Notes under the pieces: model-generated
Told to the model about the DNA's origin: nothing
Databases searched by the model: none
The model's input: only the letters and a program-made list of their open reading frames with translations
Part shown: piece by piece, positions 18,769-27,658 of the stretch
Layout: every line of letters starts with the position of its first letter
Position numbering within the stretch: position 1 is the stretch's first letter
Made by a program: the position numbers and the translations under genes
Origin: Streptomyces sp. NBC_01750
Lineage (GTDB): Bacteria; Actinomycetota; Actinomycetes; Streptomycetales; Streptomycetaceae
Reading direction: 5' to 3'
Assembly: GCF_035918095.1 (NCBI RefSeq)
Contig: NZ_CP109137.1
Span: forward strand, 1,800,001-1,864,000
DNA length: 64,000 bases

Positions 18769-20084
18769 GAGTTGACCTCCTCGGTGGTGCGGCGGGCCTG
18801 CCAGACGGGCCCCTGCGGGTAGCGGTGGGCGGCGATCGACTCGGGGAGCATGCGGGCGGAGAAGCCCGGTGCGCGCGGCGCGACATAGCGTCCGGAGGCG
18901 ATCACGGCGGGGTCGGCGAAGTGCTCGTGGAGGTGGTCGACGTACTCGATGACCCGGTCCTCCCAGCTGCCGGAGACGGCGACGTAGTCGAACATGGCCA
19001 GATGCTGGACGAGCTCGCACAGTCCTACCCCGCCCGCGTGCGGGCAGACGGGGACGCCGTACTTGGCGGCGAGCAGCAGGATCGCGATGTTCTCGTTGAC
19101 ACCGGCGACACGCGCGGCGTCGATCTGGACGAAGTCGACGGCCCCGGCCTGGAGCAGCTGCTTGAAGATGACGCGGTTGGCGGCATGCTCGCCGGTGGCG
19201 ACCTTGACCGGCTGGCCGGCGCGGACGGCGGCATGTCCGAGGATGTCGTCGGGGCTGGTCGGCTCCTCGATCCAGTGCGGTTCGTACGGGGCGAGTGCCG
19301 TCATCCAGCGCACGGCATCGGCAACGTCCCAGCGCTGATTGGCGTCCACGGCGATGCGTACGGAAGGGCCGACCGCGGCGCGGGCCAGCTTCAACCGCCG
19401 TACGTCGTCGTCGAGGTCCGCGCCGACCTTCAGTTTGATCTGGCCGAAGCCGTCGGCGACCGCTTCCCTGGCCAGCTTCACCAGCTTCTCGTCGGAGTGC
19501 CCGAGCCAGCCGGGCGAGGTGGTGTACGCGGGATAGCCGCTCTCCCGCAGGTTCGCGGCGCGCTCGGCCCGGCCGGGTTCCGCGGCCCGCAGGATGGCCA
19601 GCGCCTCGTCCCGGGTGAGGGCATCCGTCAGATAGCGGAAGTCGACGAGCGCGACCAGTTCCTCGGACGACATCGAGGCAAGGAACTCCCAGACCGGCTG
19701 CCCCGCGCGCTTCGCCGCCAGGTCCCAGGCCGCGTTGACGACCGCGCCGGCCGCCATGTGCATCACTCCCTTCTCCGGGCCGAGCCAGCGCAACTGGGAG
19801 TCATGGGTCAGGTCGTAGTGGAGCGCGGCGAGGTCGGCCGCGGTACGGGGCGCCGGGCGGCCGACCACATAGGGACGCAGTGCTTCGATGGCCGCGGCGG
19901 TGACATCGTTGCCACGCCCGATGGTGAAGACGAAGCCGTGCCCCTCGGCCCCGTCGGTCGCGCGCATCACCACATAGGCGGCTGAGTAATCGGGATCCGG
20001 GTTCATGGCGTCCGAGCCGTCGAGTTGTTCCGAGGTGGGAAAGCGGATGTCGTGGACCTCGAACTCCGTGACGGTCTGACTCAT
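18726..20084 (-). CDS. fucD: L-fuconate dehydratase (enolase superfamily)
   Basis: A 452-aa mandelate racemase/enolase-type dehydratase converting L-fuconate to 2-keto-3-deoxy-L-fuconate. Diagnostic stretches match the characterised Xanthomonas FucD closely, for example '[19 protein letters not shown]', '[20 protein letters not shown]' and '[19 protein letters not shown]'. Catalytic Lys217/Lys219 ('IKLKVG'), metal ligands Asp248, Glu274 and Glu299, and general-base His349 ('[13 protein letters not shown]') are all in place. The ATG at 20084 was chosen because the conserved sequence begins there; the ORF continues 26 codons upstream through the operator. The last 14 codons overlap the SDR start. 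It is first in the five-gene operon. Confidence 0.93.
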   Translation of the reverse strand: MSQTVTEFEVHDIRFPTSEQLDGSDAMNPDPDYSAAYVVMRATDGAEGHGFVFTIGRGNDVTAAAIEALRPYVVGRPAPRTAADLAALHYDLTHDSQLRWLGPEKGVMHMAAGAVVNAAWDLAAKRAGQPVWEFLASMSSEELVALVDFRYLTDALTRDEALAILRAAEPGRAERAANLRESGYPAYTTSPGWLGHSDEKLVKLAREAVADGFGQIKLKVGADLDDDVRRLKLARAAVGPSVRIAVDANQRWDVADAVRWMTALAPYEPHWIEEPTSPDDILGHAAVRAGQPVKVATGEHAANRVIFKQLLQAGAVDFVQIDAARVAGVNENIAILLLAAKYGVPVCPHAGGVGLCELVQHLAMFDYVAVSGSWEDRVIEYVDHLHEHFADPAVIASGRYVAPRAPGFSARMLPESIAAHRYPQGPVWQARRTTEEVNSWRGQETSRDCTRW

Positions 20085-20107
20085 GCACGCACCCCCGTGA
20101 GACGAAC

Positions 20108-20145
20108 ATCGGAGAACATCGGACCTCTTGTCATCCGATGTATAG
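20108..20145 (-). promoter_or_regulatory. Operator cluster upstream of fucD
   Basis: This stretch carries CATCCGATGTAT (20134-20145), which is the reverse complement of the ATACATCGGATG before the FadR-type regulator. It also has two direct copies of AACATCGGA (20108-20126). Three related half-sites within 40 bp of the fucD start are consistent with repression by the divergon's own regulator. Confidence 0.6.
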
Positions 20146-20347
20146 CGCCGTCCGCGCGACAACGTCCAGGACGGTGACGAAATTAATCAGACACAGCTCG
20201 GATGAATCGACTGCGAGGTGCCCTGGTTCTCCGACGCGTGCCCTATCGAGCGGAAGTTCACCCGGCCGTGCATGGGGGCTGCGGCGAGGTGCCTCGTAAG
20301 CCGTAAGGTTGGGGCGTACGAACGGGAACTTCGGAAGGAGGCACTGG

Positions 20348-21364
20348 GTGATCGAGCTCGAGGGGGTACCCGAGCTGATCGACCCGGTCATGGTGGCCGC
20401 GTTCGAGGGCTGGAACGACGCCGGCGACGCCGCCTCCACCGCGGTCGCACACCTGGACCGGGAATGGAAGGGCGAGGTGTTCGCGGCGCTGGACGCCGAG
20501 GACTACTACGACTTCCAGGTCAACCGGCCCACGGTGTGGCTGGACGGCGGGGTACGGAAGATCACTTGGCCGACAACCCGGCTCTCCGTGGTCCGCATCG
20601 GCGGCGAGAAACCGCGGGACCTGGTGCTGGTCCGCGGCATCGAGCCATCCATGCGCTGGCGCTCGTTCTGCAACGAGATCCTGGGCTTCGCCCATGAGCT
20701 GGGCGTCGAGATGGTGGTGATCCTGGGCGCGCTGCTCGGCGACACGCCGCACACCCGGCCGGTGCCGGTCAGCGGGATCACCTCGGACCCGGATCTGGCC
20801 AGAACCATGGATCTGGAGGAGACCAGGTACGAGGGGCCGACCGGCATCGTCGGCATTCTCCAGGAGGCGTGCACGCATGCGGGTGTGCCGGCGGTGAGTC
20901 TGTGGGCCGCGGTGCCGCACTATGTGTCGCAGCCTCCCAACCCCAAGGCGACGCTGGCGCTGCTCAATCGTCTCGAGGACCTCATCGGCCTGCGCATCCC
21001 GCTCGGCGAACTGCCCGAGGACGCGCGGGCCTGGCAGCTCGGCGTGGATCAACTGGCCGCCGAGGACAGCGAAGTGGCGGAGTACGTCCAGACACTGGAG
21101 GAGGCGCGGGACACCGCGGAGCTTCCCGAGGCGACCGGCGAGGCCATCGCCCGCGAGTTCGAGCGGTATCTGCGGCGGCGCGACGGGGGTCCCGGGCATG
21201 CGACCGACGGGGGCGAGGCCAGTTCGTATCTGCGCGAAACCTCCAGCGGGCGCACCCGGCCGCCGATGCCACCACGTGCGGAGCCGGAGACCGAAGCCGG
21301 GACCGGGCCCGAAGCGGGCGCCGAAGGGGAAACCGGCGACGAGGAGGATTCCCCGGAGGACTGA
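20348..21364 (+). CDS. parJ: PAC2-family protein, ParJ orthologue
   Basis: A 338-aa PAC2 (proteasome assembly chaperone fold) protein. The N-terminus 'PELIDPVMVAAFEGWNDAGDAAS' is the family hallmark, followed by 'LLGDTPHTRPVPV' and 'GVPAVSLWAAVPHYVSQPPNPKA'. The C-terminal 80 residues are acidic and low-complexity. By position (between glpD and mshC) and family it corresponds to S. coelicolor SCO1662, ParJ, an actinobacterial signature protein that binds ParA and affects chromosome segregation in sporulating hyphae. That identity is from memory of gene order. The GTG start at 20348 has AAGGAGG 6 nt upstream. A 17-bp terminator stem follows. Confidence 0.8.
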   Translation: MIELEGVPELIDPVMVAAFEGWNDAGDAASTAVAHLDREWKGEVFAALDAEDYYDFQVNRPTVWLDGGVRKITWPTTRLSVVRIGGEKPRDLVLVRGIEPSMRWRSFCNEILGFAHELGVEMVVILGALLGDTPHTRPVPVSGITSDPDLARTMDLEETRYEGPTGIVGILQEACTHAGVPAVSLWAAVPHYVSQPPNPKATLALLNRLEDLIGLRIPLGELPEDARAWQLGVDQLAAEDSEVAEYVQTLEEARDTAELPEATGEAIAREFERYLRRRDGGPGHATDGGEASSYLRETSSGRTRPPMPPRAEPETEAGTGPEAGAEGETGDEEDSPED

Positions 21365-21376
21365 GACACCTGAACG

Positions 21377-21414
21377 ATGAGCGGGGCGGCGCCGGTGGGC
21401 GCCGCCCCGCTCAT
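21377..21414. terminator. parJ terminator hairpin
   Basis: A perfect 17-bp stem (21377-21393 with 21398-21414, loop GGTG) lies between parJ and the convergent truncated gene. Confidence 0.85.
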
Positions 21415-21457
21415 GCGTCTGGCTCGTATCTCGTGAGGTACGTACGTCCTGAGGTGC

Positions 21458-21871
21458 TCAGACCTGGTCCACCGCGACCGCGTCGTAGGACGTGCTGGGT
21501 GTCGGCTCCACATCGAAGATCTCCCGGCTCACACCGCCGCAGACGAACAACAGCCGCTCGCTCCGGTCGATTTTGAGTCCGACTGCGGGGTGGTCCGCTC
21601 CGAGACCGTGGCTGATGACGCTTCCCCGGCCGTTGGCCAGGCTCGCCCGGTAGATATCGCCGGTGGCCGGCGACCCGAAACGGGCATACGGACTCGCTCC
21701 GATGGTGATCCCTTCGGGCTGGAATCCGTTCGGCAGCAGGAAATGGGCGGGCCGGCGCGTACCTGTTGATTCGGCCGCCCGGGCCGCCCCTTCCCATGGG
21801 GCAAGGAGTGCCGCGCCCGCCACGGCCGCGGCCGCTCCGAGAACTCTTCGACGTGCAAAGGAACGGTGCAT
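21458..21871 (-). pseudogene. Internally deleted Tat-exported beta-propeller protein (SMP-30-like)
   Basis: A 137-aa ORF. The first about 30 residues form a Tat signal ('RRRVLGAAAAVAGAALLAP'). They are followed by 'LLPNGFQPEGITIGASPYARFGS' style sequence and 'GDIYRASLANG', the first blades of a family of exported SMP-30/YncE-like propellers normally about 300 residues or more. After 'LLFVCGG' the sequence jumps to 'EPTPSTSYDAVAVDQV', which looks like the extreme C-terminus of the same family. An in-frame internal deletion would leave one or two propeller blades, so a functional enzyme is unlikely. It could still be expressed as a small secreted protein. It is divergent from the protease gene. 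Confidence 0.6.
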
Positions 21872-22153
21872 CGAACGGTCCTTGCGGCAAAGGTTCTACA
21901 GCCCCTTTCACCTCAGCACACGGCAGGCCCCTCCACAGTGTTTGGCCGAATTGTGGCGTGACATCTTCTTCCAGCCGAATTGCACGGGGTTCCCATTCAG
22001 CTTGATTTAAAACGTATTTCGCGTAAGCAGGGTGGACGGGCTGTGGCGGAGGGAGCAGGGTGGCCACCACGCAGACCGAGCACAGACCAGCACGGCCGAG
22101 GCACAGTCCACGAACGACAAGGAGCACGGCACCCGAAGGGAGCGGTCATAGCG

Positions 22154-23929
22154 ATGACCGATCAGAAACTCCCAGGTCAGGGCCCTGGAACTACGGGCCC
22201 TGGACCCGACGGAGCTGGATTCACCTATCAAGGAGCCGAGCCGGAGCTGATCGTCGTCGCACGGGCCGAGGCCCGGCTGCGCGCCGACACTCAAGGCGTA
22301 CGGTCGGCCTCCGGGGCGGACATCTCCGCACTGAACATGTTCCTGAGCGACGAACAGCTCGCGCTGGAACCGGTGTTCGGCAGTGAGGAACGGACCCGGT
22401 CCGCTCTGCCTCCGCAGCCGGAGGGACCGGCCGGCGGCGGCCGGGGCACGCTGCCGGACCTCTCGCTCTTCTACCGTGTACGGGGCGGCGGGGACCGGAC
22501 CGAGGAGCTCACCGCCAGGCTGGCGGCCCTCCCCGAGATCGAGACGGCGTACCTCAAGCCCGGCGCCGTACCCGCTCGGACCGCACCCCACGGCGCCCCG
22601 GCGAAAGCCCAGCCCGAAGAGGCCAAGCGGCTCAAGGAAGGCGCACCCGCGACACCCGACTTCACCGGGCGCCAGGGCTACTTGGCACCCGCGCCCGAAG
22701 GCGTGGACGCGTACTGGGCGTGGCAGCGGCCAGGCGGCTCGGGACAGCACGTCACCGTCGTCGATGTCGAAGGAGCCTGGCAGCTGGGCCACGAGGACCT
22801 GGCGGAGAAGCTCGCCGGCATTGTCGTCGGCAACCCGGTCCAGGACATCGCATGGCGCAACCACGGCACGGCGGTCCTCGGCGTCATCGGCGGTGACCGC
22901 GACGAGAAGGGGATCACCGGTATCGCGCCCGAAGCGGTGACCGCGGCGGCGTCGTTCCAGGGCATCGGCTCCGCCGCGGCCATCCACGCCGCGGCCGAGC
23001 GGCTCAGCCACGGCGACCTCCTCCTGATCGAACTCCACCGGCCAGGACCACGGTTCGACTTCGAGGTCCGCGACGACCAGCGCGGTTACATCGCGGTGGA
23101 GTGGTGGCCGGACGACTTCGCCGCGATCCGCTGGGCGACGTCGAAGGGCGTCCTGGTCGTGGAGGCGGCCGGCAACGGCGGCGAGAGCCTGGACGACGCG
23201 GTGTACGAGCGCAGGCCGGACGCGTTCCCCGAGTGGTGGCGCAACCCCTTCAACCCGTCGAACCAGCCCTCCGGTGCGGTCCTCGTCGGCGCGGGCGCTC
23301 CCCCGCCCGGGACGCACGGCCGCGATCACGGTCCCGACCGCTCGCGGCTTGCGTTCTCCAACTACGGCGCGCGGCTGGACGCCCAGGGCTGGGGCCGCGA
23401 GGTCACCACGACCGGCGGCTTCTGGGACCGGGCGGGTGACCTGCAGGGCGGCGCGGAGGAGATCGCCTGGTACACGGACACCTTCTCCGGCACCTCCTCG
23501 GCCTCGCCGGTGGTGGCCGGCGCCCTGGCGTCGCTGCAGGGCATCCTCAAGGCCGCGCACCTTGCGCCGATGGGCCCGGAGGAGGCCCGTGAGGCGCTGC
23601 GCAGGACCGGTTCGCCGCAGCAGGACGCTCCGGGCCGCCCCGCCTCGCAGCGGATCGGCAACCGCCCCGACATCAAGGCGGCGGTCACCCAGCTGGTGCC
23701 GTCGTCGGTCGGCTCGGGACAGGCGGAGCGGTACTGGGACGAACTGATGCCGTACCCCCGTGAACTTCCGCCGCGCCTGAGGCTGTTCGTGGCCGGCGCG
23801 TGGCGCAACCTCAACCACCCCGCCCCAGAAGTCCGCCAGGCGGTACATGCCGCCTTCGCGGGGGGCCGGCCGGACGTACGCGTCTGGTACTCGGACGACG
23901 AGGTCGTGGGCCTGGTCGTCGCCGGATGA
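22154..23929 (+). CDS. Signal-less subtilisin-like serine protease with C-terminal co-occurring domain
   Basis: A 591-aa S8-family peptidase. The catalytic triad is Asp204 ('VVDVEGAW'), His237 ('RNHGTAVLGVIGGD') and Ser448 ('SGTSSASPVVAGAL'), with oxyanion Asn341 ('EAAGNGGES'). No signal peptide or membrane segment is visible. Residues about 25-170 resemble an I9-like prodomain ('LFYRVRGGGDRTEELTARL'). After the protease fold, residues 524-591 form a small domain that aligns with the C-terminus of the next gene (shared A-E-x-x-W-D, G-A-W-R-x-L, A-F-A and V-x-x-W positions). The start at 22154 has GGGAG 11 nt upstream; the ORF is open 58 codons further. It is 24 bp from the Gln-rich gene, so the two form an operon. 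The function is unknown, and it is likely a regulated intracellular protease. Confidence 0.75.
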   Translation: MTDQKLPGQGPGTTGPGPDGAGFTYQGAEPELIVVARAEARLRADTQGVRSASGADISALNMFLSDEQLALEPVFGSEERTRSALPPQPEGPAGGGRGTLPDLSLFYRVRGGGDRTEELTARLAALPEIETAYLKPGAVPARTAPHGAPAKAQPEEAKRLKEGAPATPDFTGRQGYLAPAPEGVDAYWAWQRPGGSGQHVTVVDVEGAWQLGHEDLAEKLAGIVVGNPVQDIAWRNHGTAVLGVIGGDRDEKGITGIAPEAVTAAASFQGIGSAAAIHAAAERLSHGDLLLIELHRPGPRFDFEVRDDQRGYIAVEWWPDDFAAIRWATSKGVLVVEAAGNGGESLDDAVYERRPDAFPEWWRNPFNPSNQPSGAVLVGAGAPPPGTHGRDHGPDRSRLAFSNYGARLDAQGWGREVTTTGGFWDRAGDLQGGAEEIAWYTDTFSGTSSASPVVAGALASLQGILKAAHLAPMGPEEAREALRRTGSPQQDAPGRPASQRIGNRPDIKAAVTQLVPSSVGSGQAERYWDELMPYPRELPPRLRLFVAGAWRNLNHPAPEVRQAVHAAFAGGRPDVRVWYSDDEVVGLVVAG

Positions 23930-23953
23930 ATCGAAAGGGAAGGTGAACATCGC

Positions 23954-24454
<501 letters not shown>

Positions 24455-24468
24455 CACGTCGGCGCAGA

Positions 24469-24502
24469 GGGCGCCGGGTGGGCAGCGGCCCACCCGGCGC
24501 CC
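24469..24502. terminator. Bidirectional terminator hairpin
   Basis: A perfect 15-bp stem (24469-24483 with 24488-24502, loop AGCG) lies between the Gln-rich gene and the convergent GH31 gene. Confidence 0.85.
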
Positions 24503-24520
24503 GTATCTGTTCCCGTGGCT

Positions 24521-27500
24521 TCAGGCGCAGTTGAAACGCGCGGCGGCCCAGTCCCCGTGGTCGCCGGTCTTCGACCCGTTGGTGTCGGTGACCTTCAGCC
24601 GCACATGGCGTGCGCCGTCCAGAGCGACATTGACGGGCACGGTCGCCGAGGACCCGGTCACCCTGGGCGAGGTCCACAACACCTTCCCGTCCGCCTCGAC
24701 CGAGAAAGCCACCTCCCCATAGCCGTTGATCTCGTCGTCGATGCCGGCGTCCGCCGTGAGCGCCGTGCAGCGGCCGCCGAGGTAGATCTCGATATCGGAG
24801 TCGGCGTGGCTGCCGATCCCCTTCGCGTACGTCGTGCCCGCCAGCGTGAGAGGGCGCCCGTCGGCGGCTCCCGACTCACCGTTGCTGCGGTCACGTTCCG
24901 CGGGGCCGTAGCCGTTCGCAGACTTCAGCCACACGAGGTCGCTCGCCCAGGCGTCGGCGGCCGGCGGCGGTGGCATCACCCCGACCGCGAACCGCTGCAC
25001 GGCGGTACGGTCCACGCCCGCCGCCCGGTGGCGCGCCGTCGCGGTCAGCGTCGCCTCGCCGGGCCCGGCGTCCGCGGCCGGGACGACGGCCACCTCGACG
25101 CGCTTCGTCGTCCCGGCCGGGATCCGGTCGACGGCCCGGGCCGGGGTGATCTGCCAGCCCGCCGGCGCGTCCAGCGAGACCTGGACGCCGGTCGCGTCCC
25201 GGCCGCCCGCCGTGACATCGACGGCGACCGTGCCCGGCGAACCGGCGCCGAGCTCCTGACCCGCCGGGACGGACACGGCCGCGGCAGCGCCAGGAGTCCT
25301 GCCGCCGACCGCGCTGGTGTCCTCGAGCTTCAGCCCGAAGCCACGGTCGGTGCGCATCGAGGGCGTCTTGATGTGCACCACACCGCCGCGGTCGTCCTGG
25401 TCGTACCACCAGCCCTGCGTGGACTTCGCGTACGCCGCCTTCGAGTTCTGCCGCGGGAGCCCGCGCCCGTTGAGCCCGACCTTGCTCGGCGCGTCCCCGG
25501 TGTGCACGCTGAAGCTGTACGGACGCGTGGGCTGCCTGCCCGTGAACTCGCCCCTGCTCGCGCCGATCCGGACCGTCACATCGCCCGCTCCGCGCAGTGG
25601 CGCCTCGACGTCGGCGCGCTGGGTGGCGTACTTGCCGGTGCGGTGCTGCCGCGTGACGCCGTCGTCCTCGTACAGCGTGAAGGATGACCTCCCCTGCGGA
25701 TAGATGTCCCAGGCGAGCGGGGAGGCGGCGGTGCGGTCGGCGTACGAGCGGATACCCGGCCACATCGGGACGGCGGCCCCCGCCTTCACGAACAGCGGCA
25801 GCGTGTCCAGCGGCGCGCTGTAGTCGTCGACGGTGACCGGCCCTTCGTAGGTCCGCCCGCTCCAGTAGTCGATCCAGGTCCCCTTCGGCAGGTAGATCCC
25901 GTCGCGCTCGACGGCGTCCTGGTGGACGGGCGCGACGAGGAAGTCCGCACCGCTGAGGAACTCGTACTTGGCCGCGTCCGTCGCAGCCTTCGGGTCGTCC
26001 GGATACTCCAGCACGAGCGGCCTCGCGAGCCCGACGCCCGTCTTCGTCGCCTCGTGTGCGTGGGAGTAGATGTACGGCAGCAGCGACTCATGGAGCTTGA
26101 GATAGCTGCGGTTGACCGAGGTGTACGGCTCCCCGTACCGGAAGGGCTGCTTGTCGCTCGCCGCCCAGCCGTCCATGGTCATCGTGACCGGCAGGAACAT
26201 CTTCCACTGCAGATCACGGGTGTACGTCTTGGGGCTGCCGCCGAAGATTCCGTCCACGTCGCCGGTGGTGTAGGCGAGTCCGGACATGCTCGCGCCCGCG
26301 TAGGTCGGGATCTGCCAGCGGATGTACTCCCAGCTCCCGGACTGGTCGCCGGACCACTGGACTCCGCAGCGCTGCGCGCCGGACCAGCTCTCCGGCGCCC
26401 AGGTGAAGCCGCGGGCGTCGCTGTTCTCCTCGATGCCCCGGTAGGAGCCCTTGCAGCCGTCCAGAGCGAACTTGTATCCGTCGCCGACCCAGGCCACGTC
26501 CAGTTTCGCGACGCGCTGGCCTGCCTTGACCTGGTCGCCGAGCTTGCCGATGCCGTCCTCGGTCCACAGGCCCATGTGCGTCTTGCGGTCCTGCAGCCCC
26601 TTGGCGGTCTCGGCGAGGTTCTCGTATCCGCACCCGTAGCCGTCGTTGACGAGCATCCACCCGTTGGGCATGTCGTTCTGGACGTACCCGTCGGCGACCT
26701 TGAGGGAGTCGAGGGTGTGCCGCTCGCCGCGGTTGGCGTTGTGCAAATAGCAGTCGGCGTCCCCGATTTCGAGGCCGTAGACGGGTGGCAGGAAGGGTTT
26801 CCCGGTCAACCGGGTGTACTGGCCGATGACGTCCTTGGTGCTCGGTCCCGCGAAGTAGTAGGCGTCGAAGCGCTGTTCCCCGGCGGTGGCGGTGACCGGA
26901 TCACCGAAGACGTAGGTGTTGGGGGCGTACGTATTGCGATAGACGCCGTATCCGGAGGAAGAGAGATAGAACGGGACGGAGTTGGGATGTCCGCCGTCGT
27001 TCCAGTTGTAGTCGACGCCGACCTCGACGGTCTTGCCGCGGTGCGAGGTGTTGCCGCGGCCGTTCTGCATTCCGGCGCCGTAGTACTGCTCGTCGGCGCC
27101 GCGGGCGAGCGTCTGTGTGGTCTTGTCCCGGTTCCAGGTCAGCCCCTTGGTCTCGGCCCAGAGCGGAGTGCCGTCGGCGCGGTGGAGGGCGAAGCGCAGG
27201 GGCGTCTTGTAGGCGCGCAGGGTGACTTTGGAGGTGCTCAGCTCGTAGCGGTCGCCCTTGTCGCGCCAGTGGGTGGCGGGCGGCGCGCCCTGCGGCAGGA
27301 CGATGTCCTTGCCGGTCGGGTCGGTGAAGGCGCCGTCCGGGGCGAGTTCGATACGGAAGGTATCGGCGGAGACGAAGCTGACGCGGGCCGCGGCGTCGCC
27401 GGCGGTGAGCCGGTACACGGCTCCGTCGTGAGCGAAGCCTGTGATGTCACCGACCGTCGTGTCGGCCGGTTCGGCGTGCGCGCCCGTGGCCGTCGGTACG

Positions 27501-27565
27501 AAGGCGGCAAGGAGACCGAGCAGAGCGGCAACGACCGCTGATCTGAACCGTGTTGGTGATCTCAT
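24521..27565 (-). CDS. Secreted GH31 alpha-glycosidase with NPCBM module
   Basis: A 1014-aa exported glycoside hydrolase. A Sec-type signal (about 1-33, ending 'ATGAHA') precedes the N-terminal beta-sandwich and the GH31 barrel. The likely nucleophile is Asp356 ('KLDVAWVGDGYKF') and the acid/base is Asp407 ('WSGDQSGSW'). Then come the GH31 beta-domains, an NEW3-like (alpha-galactosidase-associated) domain near 740-850 and a C-terminal NPCBM carbohydrate-binding module (about 870-1014, 'GIGSHADSDIEIYLGGRC'). It should cleave alpha-linked oligosaccharides outside the cell; whether they are glucosides, xylosides or galactosides cannot be told. The ATG at 27565 starts the signal peptide; an upstream start adds 12 residues. 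It stands alone between terminators. Confidence 0.88.
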   Translation of the reverse strand: MRSPTRFRSAVVAALLGLLAAFVPTATGAHAEPADTTVGDITGFAHDGAVYRLTAGDAAARVSFVSADTFRIELAPDGAFTDPTGKDIVLPQGAPPATHWRDKGDRYELSTSKVTLRAYKTPLRFALHRADGTPLWAETKGLTWNRDKTTQTLARGADEQYYGAGMQNGRGNTSHRGKTVEVGVDYNWNDGGHPNSVPFYLSSSGYGVYRNTYAPNTYVFGDPVTATAGEQRFDAYYFAGPSTKDVIGQYTRLTGKPFLPPVYGLEIGDADCYLHNANRGERHTLDSLKVADGYVQNDMPNGWMLVNDGYGCGYENLAETAKGLQDRKTHMGLWTEDGIGKLGDQVKAGQRVAKLDVAWVGDGYKFALDGCKGSYRGIEENSDARGFTWAPESWSGAQRCGVQWSGDQSGSWEYIRWQIPTYAGASMSGLAYTTGDVDGIFGGSPKTYTRDLQWKMFLPVTMTMDGWAASDKQPFRYGEPYTSVNRSYLKLHESLLPYIYSHAHEATKTGVGLARPLVLEYPDDPKAATDAAKYEFLSGADFLVAPVHQDAVERDGIYLPKGTWIDYWSGRTYEGPVTVDDYSAPLDTLPLFVKAGAAVPMWPGIRSYADRTAASPLAWDIYPQGRSSFTLYEDDGVTRQHRTGKYATQRADVEAPLRGAGDVTVRIGASRGEFTGRQPTRPYSFSVHTGDAPSKVGLNGRGLPRQNSKAAYAKSTQGWWYDQDDRGGVVHIKTPSMRTDRGFGLKLEDTSAVGGRTPGAAAAVSVPAGQELGAGSPGTVAVDVTAGGRDATGVQVSLDAPAGWQITPARAVDRIPAGTTKRVEVAVVPAADAGPGEATLTATARHRAAGVDRTAVQRFAVGVMPPPPAADAWASDLVWLKSANGYGPAERDRSNGESGAADGRPLTLAGTTYAKGIGSHADSDIEIYLGGRCTALTADAGIDDEINGYGEVAFSVEADGKVLWTSPRVTGSSATVPVNVALDGARHVRLKVTDTNGSKTGDHGDWAAARFNCA

Positions 27566-27611
27566 GGCGTGTGTGTAGCGCGTCGGCACGGACACGACCA
27601 TGGACTTGTGT

Positions 27612-27652
27612 CCGGCCGCTCCTGGACTTGTCGCACGCCCAGGAGCGGCCGG
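27612..27652 (-). terminator. mshC terminator hairpin
   Basis: A 14-bp perfect stem (27612-27625 with 27639-27652, 13-nt loop) lies just beyond the mshC stop and upstream of the GH31 gene. Confidence 0.75.
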
Positions 27653-27658
27653 AGGGGT

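Noticed and set aside
25922..27541. A 539-codon plus-strand open frame
   Set aside because: It lies antisense to the GH31 gene and is composed of Val/Gly/Ala/Arg shadow sequence.
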